Assembly (NCBI RefSeq): GCF_032362555.1
Contig: NC_083527.1
Coordinates: 5,952,001 to 6,016,000 of the forward strand
Reading direction: 5' to 3'
Length of the DNA: 64,000 bases
Source of the DNA: Amyelois transitella
Lineage: Eukaryota; Arthropoda; Insecta; Lepidoptera; Pyralidae
Made by a program: the position numbers and the translations under genes. Below are positions 40,831 to 52,600 of the stretch, in pieces. The notes beneath the pieces were generated by a model. The model worked only from the letters and a program-made list of their open reading frames with translations. It was not told where the DNA came from and searched no databases. Every line of letters starts with the position of its first letter. The stretch's first letter is position 1.

Positions 40831-41086
40831 ATATGCATACATATAATCACGTCTATATCCCTTACGGGGTAGACAGAGCCAACAGTCCCGAGAAGACTTA
40901 ATGGCCACATTCAGCTGCTCGGCCTAATGATGGAATTGAGATCCAAATAGTGACAGGTTGCTAGCCCATGGCCTAAAAAAAGGATAGCAATTTTATAATC
41001 CTATCCCTTAGTCTGCTTTTACGACATTCATGGGTAAGAGATGGATCCTGTACTTTTTTGTATTGGTGCCGGGAACCACACGGCGC
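40831..41086 (-). mobile_element. GTGG element, full length
   Basis: Ends GGTGCCGGGAACCACACGGC. Confidence 0.8.
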
Positions 41087-41189
41087 AATTGCTTACCAAC
41101 CACACAACGAATTGATACAAACATTTAAAAAAATTTATACTTTTATTTTCAAGCGAAAGTTGACTTGGTTAATGTTGTCTATGGGGCAG

Positions 41190-41310
41190 ACATGGCACAG
41201 TAGCGATTTATTGCGCGGTCAGCTATAGCTGTTTCGCATTTTATTATGACGTGGAACGGGACAGCTATAGTTTATTACGCGATAAAAACTACGTCGCGCG
41301 GGTCCCCGTT
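41190..41310. mobile_element. CGCG palindromic MITE, complete palindrome
   Basis: TTTATTGCGCGGTCAGCTAT on the left and ATAGTTTATTACGCGATAAA on the right face each other around GCATTTTATTATGACGTGGA. Confidence 0.65.
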
Positions 41311-41487
41311 GGAAGAGATTACCTACATTACTAGTAGCGATAACTCCGCCTTTGTACTTCATAGCCTGTTTTCTCTTTTGATCACGCGGACGAAGTCGCA
41401 GGCACAGCTAGTAAGTTCATAATGTATCAACGATTACGATAGGTACTGTCAGTGGCAGACTTTACCCTCCATATAAACTGCTAAATG

Positions 41488-41640
41488 GTACAGATTGGGA
41501 TTCTACTTGGGATTCTTTTTTTAGGCGACGGGCTAACAACCTGTCTCTATTTCAATCTCAATTCTATCATTAAGCCTAACCTAGCTTTTCAAGACTGTTG
41601 GCCCTGTCCAGCCCGCAAGGTATAAAGACAGGACTATGTG
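41488..41640 (+). mobile_element. GTGG element, 3' half
   Basis: TTGGGATTCTACTTGGGATT (a small duplication), the CGACGGGCTAACAACCTGTC core, then AAGACAGGACTATGTG. Confidence 0.6.
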
Positions 41641-41935
41641 TTTTTTTTTTGTTTGTATCTTTTATCGGTATGGTATGGAGTCAACTATACAAACTTTTTT
41701 TTACTTTTTTTTTTAAAGGGAATGTAACTCAATGTCAGCCATTAGCCTGGATTATCCCGACGTCTCCCGGGAAATATGGTGTGCACATAAAAAATAAATA
41801 TCCCGATTTGACCATCATGTACTGTGAGTGTTGTGAAATTACCATTTCATTTCGTGTAATTAAAATTTCATACCTAACGTAGTTACCTACTATTTTTGTT
41901 TAGGTATGTCGTGGGGAACTAAATGCTATATTCAA

Positions 41936-42065
41936 CGACCGCTGGCGTAGTGGCAACGTATTCGTCTCTGCATCTGAGGTTCTGGGTTCGATCCTTAACG
42001 AAGTCATGATTTAAAATGCGACTTTTTTTCTTATTTAAAGAGTCTTGAATGTTTATAACTTATAG
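41936..42065 (+). mobile_element. SINE with a second type of tRNA-like head
   Basis: A-box-like GCTGGCGTAGTGGCAACGT and B-box TCTGGGTTCGATCC. The body AAGAGTCTTGAATGTTTATA resembles the SINE-A body. A relative may lie at 47515-47620. Confidence 0.5.
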
Positions 42066-42164
42066 AGGCCGCCCGCGACTTCGTCGCGCGGTTCTCCGGG
42101 ATGTAAGCGTGAAATTTGATTATCGCCTGTAATCTAATTTAATTCGCTCTAACTTGAGTCGCTT

Positions 42165-42255
42165 CGTGTAAAAACCTTACTCACCCAATCCAAGATCCCG
42201 GTCAATACCCTGGGATCATCTCCAGATTGTTGAGGATGTAACTAGGACGGACGAC
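42165..42255 (+). mobile_element. SINE-B fragment
   Basis: AAAAACCTTACTCACCCAAT and GAGGATGTAACTAGGAC. Confidence 0.45.
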
Positions 42256-42258
42256 GAT

Positions 42259-42522
42259 GTTCCGTGTGGTTCCCGGCACCAATACAATAAAGAATAGGAC
42301 CACTCCATCTCTTTCCCATGGGTGTCGTAAAAGGCCACTAAGGGATAGGCTTATAAAAAAGCGGTCCTTTTTTTAGGCGATGGGCTAGCAACTTGTCACT
42401 ATTTGGATCTCAATTTCATCATTAAGCCGAGCAGCTGAACGTGGCCATTCAGTCTTTTCGGGACTATTGGCTCTGTCTACCCTGTAAGAGATATAGACGT
42501 GACTATATGTATGTATGTAACC
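42259..42522 (+). mobile_element. GTGG element, full length
   Basis: TTCCGTGTGGTTCCCGGCAC to the TATG tail. Confidence 0.8.
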
Positions 42523-42614
42523 AGGACTAAATAAGAGAAAGAAGGTGAATCAAATTTTACTTATTGACCTTTAAAAGCACAATTTATTTTACCTCTTTTG
42601 CACAGAATCATCTT

Positions 42615-43405
42615 GAAACGATGGGCTAGCAACCTGTCAATATATTTCCATAATTAACCTATATATCTAAACTGCCATGTCTACGCAGTAAGGAGTGAAG
42701 ACGTGATTATATGTATATTACAGATTCAATTCCTTTCGTTACAATTACCTATATTGTAGGTATGTATAGATAGATCATTGAACTACGCCTCTCCGAGTCA
42801 GAGAACCGTATCTAACTCGATTGGATAATTCTGAAAAGTTAGTTTTCAATTACAAATAGACAATAGATTTTCACTGAACAATTATAATAATCTTTGGATT
42901 TTCCAGTTCATTTGAATATTGATTGGTTTTCCATTGTTCTGTCTGTCCTTTGGATGAAACCCTTCGTGATAAGTGGACAGATTCGCAACTGGACAGATTA
43001 GCAATTGAGCTGAGTACAGTCATGAACAGTGGAATAAAAGTTAAGAAGAAAATAAAAGAATACAATTAAAATAAGAGTAACCTGACGTTATATATTTCAT
43101 ATCAGGATTCTCTCCTGAATGAAGGCATTTTATGAAAATTTGGGGAAAGAAAGAATCCCAATTCCATCATAAAGCCATACAGTTGGACGAGGCCTTTCAG
43201 ACTTTTCGAGACTGTTGGCTCTGTCTACCCCGCATGGGATATAGACGTGACTATGTGTGTATATGTTGTAGAAAGCTAAGCTAAGCGATGAACTGGTAAC
43301 ACTTCCATCTTAAGCCAAACAGCTGAACGTTATCTTTCAATCCTTTCAAGGCTGTTGACTCTGTCTACCCCGGTAGGGATATAGACATGAATATATGTTT
43401 GTGTG
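42615..43405 (+). mobile_element. Three GTGG element 3' fragments
   Basis: Fragments at about 42615-42722, 43150-43265 and 43300-43405, each ending in the ATATAGACGTGA-type end and a short tail. The sequence between them (42725-43150) shows no gene. Confidence 0.5.
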
Positions 43406-43537
43406 TTGTAAAATTTGGCATGTCTCGAAATTCCCAGTATCGCGAGAAAATATAAGTAAGGCGGATTAATTTTATGACTTTAACACTACGCAGAATAAAT
43501 TGATCTAGTGTACACGTAAAATAAAAGTCAATAAACA

Positions 43538-43543
43538 TTTAAT
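43538..43543 (-). terminator. Possible poly-A signal of the isoleucyl-tRNA synthetase gene
   Basis: ATTAAA on the minus strand, 86 bases after the stop codon. Confidence 0.35.
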
Positions 43544-43628
43544 ACCAATGTTTAATTTCCATTCATATACTTAACGCTATTTACATTTTGAGACTAGAAC
43601 TCAACAAAATATGACTAACATTTCCGTT

Positions 43629-46600
43629 TTACAATGAGCTAATAACCCTTTCACATCTAGCACATTTATCGCTGTTTTCCAATGCATTATATTTTCTACA
43701 TCTCAGACACTGATCTTTATCACTCTCTGACAATTCAATCTGCCATTTTCCCCCGCCTTTTATAACCTCCAAATTGACATGGGACAACTCAAGAATTTCA
43801 CACAAAACACTATCATCCACATCAATTTCGGCATTCAAATCTTTTAATTTATCATACAAATTCAATTCTAGTTTTATATTAGCTTTGTATTTCTTCAAAT
43901 TCTCATTCTTGGCTGTAACACAAATATCTTTTTTCACGTCCAAAATGGCGTTCATGATTGAACTGTCAATTGGATTTGGCGGCAAAACTTTCAAATCGTT
44001 CGAGAAATAAAAAGGTTTTTCGAAAAGAGGATGGTGTTGCCACGCTTCTTCTACCAAATGCGGTAGAATAGGACCTAAAGCTTTACATAAAGAGATGAAA
44101 ATTGTGTGACACACCAATTGCGCTGATACTCTGCCATTGGAATATTTTTCTGAACAATAAAGCCTATCTTTTACACAATGACAATACAAACTCGATACTT
44201 TATTGCTTATAAAGAACATAACAGATTGAGCTGCTAGATTGTATCTGAAATTATTATAATGTTCATTGATTTGTTTCACAAAATCGTGAGTTTCTTGTAC
44301 CATGTAAAGATCAAAGTGGTTTAATTGTGGTTTCCGTTCGAAATGAACTTTCTCCATAGTTCCAACGACTCCTAACAGGTATTTCAGGATATTCCTTATT
44401 CTGACAACTTCATTTAAGCAATCGTCTAGAAGTTTCTTGCTTATGACTATTTGGGAATGCTGAGTCGCGTGACTGGCCACCCACCACCTTGAAACAAGAA
44501 AAAAATCGTTTTCAAATATTTCTACAAGTAGGAGAACCACGCAATGTGGTAATGACACTTTTATTTTTTTAGGATTTAAGCCTACCTATTGTTGAAAGAT
44601 TATTATTACTTTATCTTATACAATCAATATCAATATTACTATTTAATCATCATCAGACAATATAAACTCCACCTAAACTAGTACACAACTATATAACCCA
44701 ACGTCAGAGTGAAAAATAGTGACGCGATACACTAAATCGATAAAAGTAGTGATGTCCGGTCGATTGCTTACTTCTCCTGTTTTTATTCCCGGTTGCATCT
44801 TCACCACTCTGGGGAGGAGCTCTTGACCATGGATCCTGAATTGGGTGAGTCAGGTTTTTACACGAACTGACTCCCATCTGACTTCCCCAACCTTTGCAGG
44901 TAAACCCTAACCCGTTTTGGATCGATCATGGTTACACACACATCCAGTTGCCTGAATGTGCGGTTTCCCTCTTCATGTTCATACATACATATGGTCACGT
45001 CTATATCCCTTGCGGGGTAGACAGAGGCAACAGTCTTGAAAAGACTGATAGGCCACGTTCAGCTATTTGGTTTAATGATAGAATTGAGATTCAAGTAGTG
45101 ACAGGTTGCTCGCCCAACACCTTAAAAAAATATTTCCAATTTTGTAAGCCTATCCCTTAGTCGCCTTTTACGACATCCATGGGAAAGAGATGGAGTGGTC
45201 CTATTCTCTTTTGGTATTTGGTGCCGGGAACCTCACGGTACACTTTGGGAATCACCTACAAGAAACAGCCCATGGTGGGTGGGTTACCTACCTCAGCGTG
45301 TCAATGCCATACGCCGGCTGCGAGTTCCTGTCCCTGCCGCCTTGTATCACGATAGTGGGGTCGATGACATTGCCTATAGATTTGGACATCTTGCGTTTCT
45401 TATCGTCGACGGCGAATCCGTGCACGAATATTGATCTGAAATTAATATATCTATGTATATCATCAATCAGTACATATAAAAAAAAAACAATTAAAAATAA
45501 ATTATCTGTACACTGAGTAAGTTTATTGTCAAAAAAATAATTTGTTACGATGCAAAAATAGTAACCGAGTATGAATTTAAAAAAAAATATTGTCTGTCTG
45601 TTTGTATGTTTGTTTTTACACGCTCATCTCCGGAACTACTGAACGGACTTGAATGAAACTTTGTTGTAGGTATGCCTACAACAAAGTTTCATTCAAGTTC
45701 TACCTATGTACATATGCCTGGCCAACATATGGTATTATTTATTTTGGAATCTGACAAACCATAACAACTCAGCTAAACAATAGGAAATATCGAAGGCGTC
45801 TTAACAAAAATTGTTCAGCCTGATGAGCATTTTCCGTTAGCGTTTAAAAATCTAAGATCTGAAACGCATGGAATACTTATTTATATATTTGTAATAATAA
45901 CAATTAGCAATCGGACGAGTGTACGTTAGTCAAAAGAGTCACCGCTATATAGCCCCATAAGGATTCGAACTCCCGAACCTCTCTACACGCTCTGTTATAA
46001 ATATAATAATAAATATATACGGGACAAATTACACAGATTGAGTTAGCCTCGAAGTAAGTACGAGACTTGTGTTACGAGATACTAACTCAACGATACTATA
46101 TTTTATAATAAATACTTATATAGATAAACATCCAAGACCCAGGCCAATCAGAAAAAGTTCGTTTTGTCATTATGCCCTGGCCGGGATTCGAACCCGGGAC
46201 CTCCGGTGTTACAGACAAGCGTACTACCGTTGCGCCACAGAGGCCGTATTATAGTACCTACTATATTTAATTTGCACTAATACGTAGTAACTCAGACTAT
46301 GTCCCGTTGATTCATCGTCCCAAGACGTCACAATTGCTATTAATGAATAGACCTTGAACGTAGTCGCATACCGTGCGTACTGCCAACAGCGAGCACGCAA
46401 TACTCCAACTTGGTAGAAAATTAAGATTATAAGGAACATTGATTATACATATTAAGATACATACTTACATACATATCATCACGTCTTTATCCCTTGCGGG
46501 GAAGACAGAGCCTACGGTCTTGAAAAGTCTGATAGGCCGCCACGTTCAGCTTTTTAGCTTAATGATAGAATTGAGATTCAAATAGTGACAGGTTGCTAGC

Positions 46601-49600
46601 CCATCGCCGAAAAGAAGAAGCAAACTAAGTTTATAAGCCTATCCCTAAGTCGCTTTTAATTACATCCATGGAAATGAGATGGAGTGGTCCAATTCTTTTT
46701 TTAATTGGTGCCGGGATCCACGCGGGCGATTAAGGTTGTGAAATGCTAATGGTCTACCAACCAATAGTCACTATTTGAATGTCAATTCCATCATTAAGAC
46801 ATATACATAGCTGAATATGGCTATCAGTTTTTTCAAGACTGTCAGCTCTGTCTGCCCCGTAAGAGATATAGACGTCCTGATATACTTATATGTAAGACTG
46901 TATCTATGGTAATTATGTCGAATAAACCTACAAATTATGATTTACGCGTTTTACAATATATATAATACATGTCAAATTTGTTTTCGTTGAAATATGAGAT
47001 ACAAAGTGTGTTTTGCTAACAAAAGGAATTCCCAGGATGGAAAACCAAGCATGCATTTAATGGATTAAAGTCTATTATCTCGTTTTTTTTTTGCGTAAGT
47101 CTATTTTTTTATGGTTCTATTGAAAGTTTACCAGTTAGGAGTAGCCCAAACCGATAAGCTTGCACTTATGATTGATAAATATGGATGAAACAAAATACGT
47201 ATGCGTAGGGATCGTAATAAGAGAAATGATGTAATCTCTACCTTTCTGTCTTTATCGCGCGACGCCGTTTTCATCGCGCGAATAACTGTTGTAGCTCTTT
47301 CGCTTTTAATTATGTCGTGAAACGAAATAGTGATAGTTTTTCGCGCGATAAAGACGGCATTGCCCGTGCCATGCTACGTACGGGTGCTGATTATGTATTT
47401 GTCAAAAATTACAAAATTAACAGGTTCGAAGCCGCGGGAATGACATAAATTTAATCAAATGCCAATCATTCTTCTGGTGTAAGACCGAATGATTATAATA
47501 ACACAGTACAAAATAAATATCTGTTGCCCCCGCAGTCTCGTGACTTCGAAGTCTGCTCTATGACCCGGAGAACGTGAGTTCAACCACGGAAAATTAAACC
47601 CCTCACAATCATTTAAGTTAAAAGTACAACTGATAACTCGCATATTTAATTAGCAAAAAAAAATCTGTAATTAGATGATGAAACGTATATAACAAACAGA
47701 TTCATTAAATAAATTTACTAACAAAAAAAAAACGAAGATAAAAACGGAAACATTTTAATTAATAATAAAAAAAAAACAGGAAAATTCTTCCGATGGTAGT
47801 TTATTTACCGGAACGAGTTAGTTGTCAATGGTAGAAATCGCCGTTAGCACAATCGCCACACATCAGTAACTTGTCAGACGGCACGTCGCGCGCACGTGTG
47901 ACGCGTCTCGCTCACACACGCTGGCAATTGACCAAAAAATGCTTTGAATTCGCACATCATTTCCTATTCGAAAACCAAACAGAGAATTGTACATTTGGAA
48001 TTATGATAGTTACGTAACTGTGTTTGAGGGGGAAAGAAAAAAGTGAAAATCGTGATTTAGAAAAAAAAAAAAGTTTAAAATGGGTGTTATGAGCAGATGT
48101 GTTGTGGTTTTTAAGAAATATCCTCTTATTAGAGGGATGGCATCGTACGCGATCATTTGGCCGACATCTAGCTTAATTCAGCAGACATTTGAAGGGAAAA
48201 CAATAGGTGAGTGATAGAAAATATACTTATAGGAAGTTAAGGCAACTAACTTTTTCCGAGTTATAAAGTTTGCCGAGTTATAAACTTGTTGTGTTGTTGT
48301 TGTTTCCGGCACTAATATAAAAAAGAACAGGTCTACTCCATTTATTTCCCATGGGTGTCGTAAAAGTCGATTAAGGGATAGGCTAATAAACGTGAGATTC
48401 TTCTGAGATGGGCTAACAACCTGTCACTATTTGAATCCCAATTATACCATTAAGCCAAACAACAGCTAAACGTGGCCAATCAGTCTTTTCAAGACTGCTG
48501 GCTCTGTCTACCCCGGAAGCGATATAGACGTGAATGTATGTTTGTATGTATGTATAAAGTTTATTCATTCATTTTCCCGTTCATCGATGAGTTGTTATAA
48601 CGATATAAACAATTTTTCTTTACTTTACTATTTTTTAAGCAATAGGTAATGTATAAAATTACACCATGTCATTTAATTACATACCGCTGAACGTGGCCTA
48701 AGGAATTAGTACGCGAACCTGAAGCATAGGAAAAGAATCAAATTGATACCTAAGTAGGTAGGCATTACACTTAAAAAAAAGTCTAAATCAACAATCAGGG
48801 ATCAGAGATGCATAACTCTGCAATTGTGTATATTTTTTGCTTGTGTAAATTTTTATGTTGTAAAAATCTTTACTGTAAATTCTTTGTAAATATCTTTATT
48901 GCTCAGAAATTTACACAGTTACGAGAAATAGTACCTACATAGTTTTAAAAGGAATAAATCACTTGCATTGGCGGACTTATCCGTTAATGGATCTCTTCCA
49001 GTCAACGGGTAAACTAGATAAAAACGGCAGGTCGTGTTTTTTTGTCATGTTAAGATTTCTACCTAGTAACATAAGTTTCGAACTTAGTAACTAACTAACC
49101 TCAATCTGTGTAATTTGTCCCGTATATATTACATAACATAACATATAATCACGTCTACATCCCCGCGGGGTAGACAGAGACAACAGTCATCAAAAGTCTG
49201 AAAGGCCACGTTCAACTGTTTGGCTTAATGATAGAATTGAGATTCAAATAGTCTCCGGTTGCTAGCACAACACCTAAAAGAGGAATCCCAAGTATATAAG
49301 TCTATCCCTTAGTCGCCTTTACGACATCCATAGAAAATAGATGGAGTGGTCCAGTTCTTTTCTCTATTGGTGCCGTGAACACGGCACCGTATTTTATATT
49401 TACATACATACGAGAAAATCACGCCTCTTTCCCGGAGGGGTAGGCAGAGACTACATCTTTCCAATTGCCACGTGATTGTATTATTCATTCAATTTCAGAA
49501 AACTACGATTGGCAACGCTGCGCACGATACGGTGTTTACGGATCATGTTATGTGGCACCCACGCTGTACAGCTGGCTGACCATAGCCAATATAATGTGGC

Positions 49601-52600
49601 CAGGGACCACACTCAGAGTAGGACTGATCAAGGTGAGTGTACCTTTGCTTTGTGCCGTGTGGTTCCAGGCACCAATAAAAAAAAAGAATAGGGCCACTCC
49701 ATCTCGTTCCCATGTATGTCGTAAAAGGCGTCTAAGGGATAGGCTTGTAAACTTCGGATTCTTCTTTTAGGCGATGGGCTAGCAACCTATCACTGTTTGA
49801 ATCTCAATTCTATCAGTCTTTTCAAGACTGTTGGCTCTGTCTACCCCGCAAGGGATATAGACGTGATTATATGTATGTATGTATGTTCCTTTGGGAATGA
49901 GGTGAAAACTCTAGTCATGAGTTCCCTCAGCCGACAAGCTATGATAGATTATTATTTGTATACTATTTATGAAAAGACAGTATGTGTACTGTCCATACGG
50001 GTCATGTTTTGTGGGTTACACACGGTACAGCTGGCTGACCATAGCCAATTTAATGTGGCCAGGGACTTCACTTTGAGTAGGACTGATAAAGGTGAGTGTT
50101 CCTTTGGGAATGAGGTGACAATTCTAGTCATGAGTTCCCTCAGCCGACAAGCTTTGATAGATTATTATAAAATATAGTATCGTTGAGTTAGTATCTCGTA
50201 ACACAAGTCTCGAACTTACTTCGAGGCTAAGGCTTCCGTGTAGTTCCCGGCACCAATAAAAAAAAGAATAGGACCACTCCATCTCGTTCCCATGGATGTC
50301 GTAAAAGGCGATTAAGGGATGGGCTTGTAAACTTGGGATTCTTCTGTTAGGCGATGGGGGCTAGCAACCTGTCACTATTTGAATCTCAATTCCATTAGAA
50401 AGCCAAACAGCTGAACGCGGCCTATCGGTCTTTTCAAGACTGTTAACTCTGTCTAGCCCGCAAGGGACATAGACGTGATTATATGTATCTATGTACCTAC
50501 GTGAAACGGGACGGAACTATAGTTTTTCTCGCGACAAAAACGTGTGTAGCGCGCTACAGGTAATACATCTAATCAAATCTCATCTTGTTACAGACACTAT
50601 ACCTGCCTACCCCTCCGGGAAAGAGGCGTGATTTTATGTATGTATGTGTAGGCAACCTTCTTGCTAGACGCCATAGCAACGGTTGCCATGGTTTTATTAG
50701 TGAGAGATGTCAAAAATAATGTTTATTGTTAAAGATTCTTAATTTTTATGTGAATAATATAGTGATTTATAACTGATTATTTCTCTCCTCTTTTCTCCTT
50801 CTATCTTCTGTAGGAATAAGTAACTTTATAACTACACTTCCTACATATGTATGTACAGACACTAGTCGAGACACTGACTTACACACGTTTGTTAGTACAT
50901 AAATTGGCTTTTAAAGTTTGTATTTCTTCTGGCGATGGGCAAGCTAGCATACAAACATAAAATCATGTCTTTATCCGGGGTAGACAGAGCCAAAAATCTT
51001 GAAAGGACTGGAACGCCACGTTCAGCTGTACGGCTTAACGATGGAATTGAAATTCAAATAGTGAAAGGTTGCTAGCCCATCGTCTACAAGAAGAATACAT
51101 ACATACATATGATCACGTCTATATCCCCAGCGGGGTAGACAGAGCCACCAGTCTTGAAAAGACTACAAGAGGAATCCCAAATGGTAATGCATCTAATCAA
51201 ATATCATCTTGTTACAGACATTAGTGGAGACACTTACGTACACACCATTTGCAATGTGCAGTTTTTATTTCATAATGAGCATGCTGGAGATGAAGCCTTT
51301 CCACGAAGCGGTGGCAGAGGTTAAGGCAAAGTTTTGGCCGACTTACAAAGTGAGTATTATGTTTTCATCATCTTTATTGTAGAATTCTCATTTCTCTCAA
51401 AAGCGATTTATTTATTTATGTATCTACACAAAAGCATGAGCATTGAATATAGTAATTCTAGTACAGAGGTGTAACTTATTTGAAAAGAAATCTCTTCCAG
51501 TAGACCCATGAGATGATGACGAGAGATGGCGTGTGAATAAATTTAACATATTTAACTAAACTATCTTCACATTTAATAATACTTTTAATTCTGGAAAGAT
51601 ATCCGATTTAAAAATGGAAATGTGGTCGTGAGGTAATACATCTTAAGAGTCCTATAAAAGATTATAAATTTCCTAGGAAGTTTATACACTTGTCTTGTTA
51701 TTTTCCCAAACGTGGCTTAGTCTATCCCGCAAGGGATACAGACGTGATCATATGTATGTATGTATGTATTTAGACAATCAAAAACATTGAAAGAACAATC
51801 AATTAGTCATAATAATACACAAACATCAAGAAACGATATTATAAAAATGAAAATGCTATGTCAACAATATTGATAACAATTAGCACAACAATAAAAATCA
51901 ATTACTTTGAAAGTAACAGTAGGAACATTTAAATAGAAATATAACTCGAGAATATGAGATCATTGCTCAATATCATGACTCCGTCGTCGGCCAAAAACGA
52001 TGATTTTCACAATGCCAAGGTTAAAAAAAGTCATTGATGATACAACAAAGTTTGTTAGTTCATAAATTGGCTTCTAAAGTTTGTATTGTTTCTGGCAATG
52101 GGCGTGATGATTATATGTTTGTATGCTAGCTAAGCATACAAACATATAATCATCACGCCTTTATTCCGGGGTAGACAGAGCCAAAAATCTTAAAAAGACT
52201 GGAAGGCCACGTTCTGCTGTATGGCTTAATAATGGAATTGAAATTCAAATAGTAGACAGGTTGCTAGCCCATCGCCTACAAGAAGAATCCCAAATGTATA
52301 AGCCTATCCCTTAGCCGCCTTTATTACATCCACGGGAAAGAGATGGATCCTATTATTTTTTCAATCGGTGCCGGGAATCACACGGCACTTGATGTGTGGG
52401 GATATTTGATAATTTACTTCTAAATTTAAGATTCTTCTTCAAGGCGATGGGCTAGCAACCTGTCACTATATGAATCTCAATTCCATCATAAAGCGTAAAG
52501 CCATACACAGCTGAGCTGGCCTCAGCCTTTTCGAGACTGTTGGCTCTTAACCCGTAAGGGATAAAGGCGCGATACACGGCCTCTGTGGCGCAGCGGTAGT

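Noticed and set aside
43629-44558. Single-exon protein starting at the Met near 44558
   Set aside because: The first 23 residues are intron. A splice acceptor at 44488-44489 and the continuation from the KMSKS exon show that it is the last exon of the synthetase gene.
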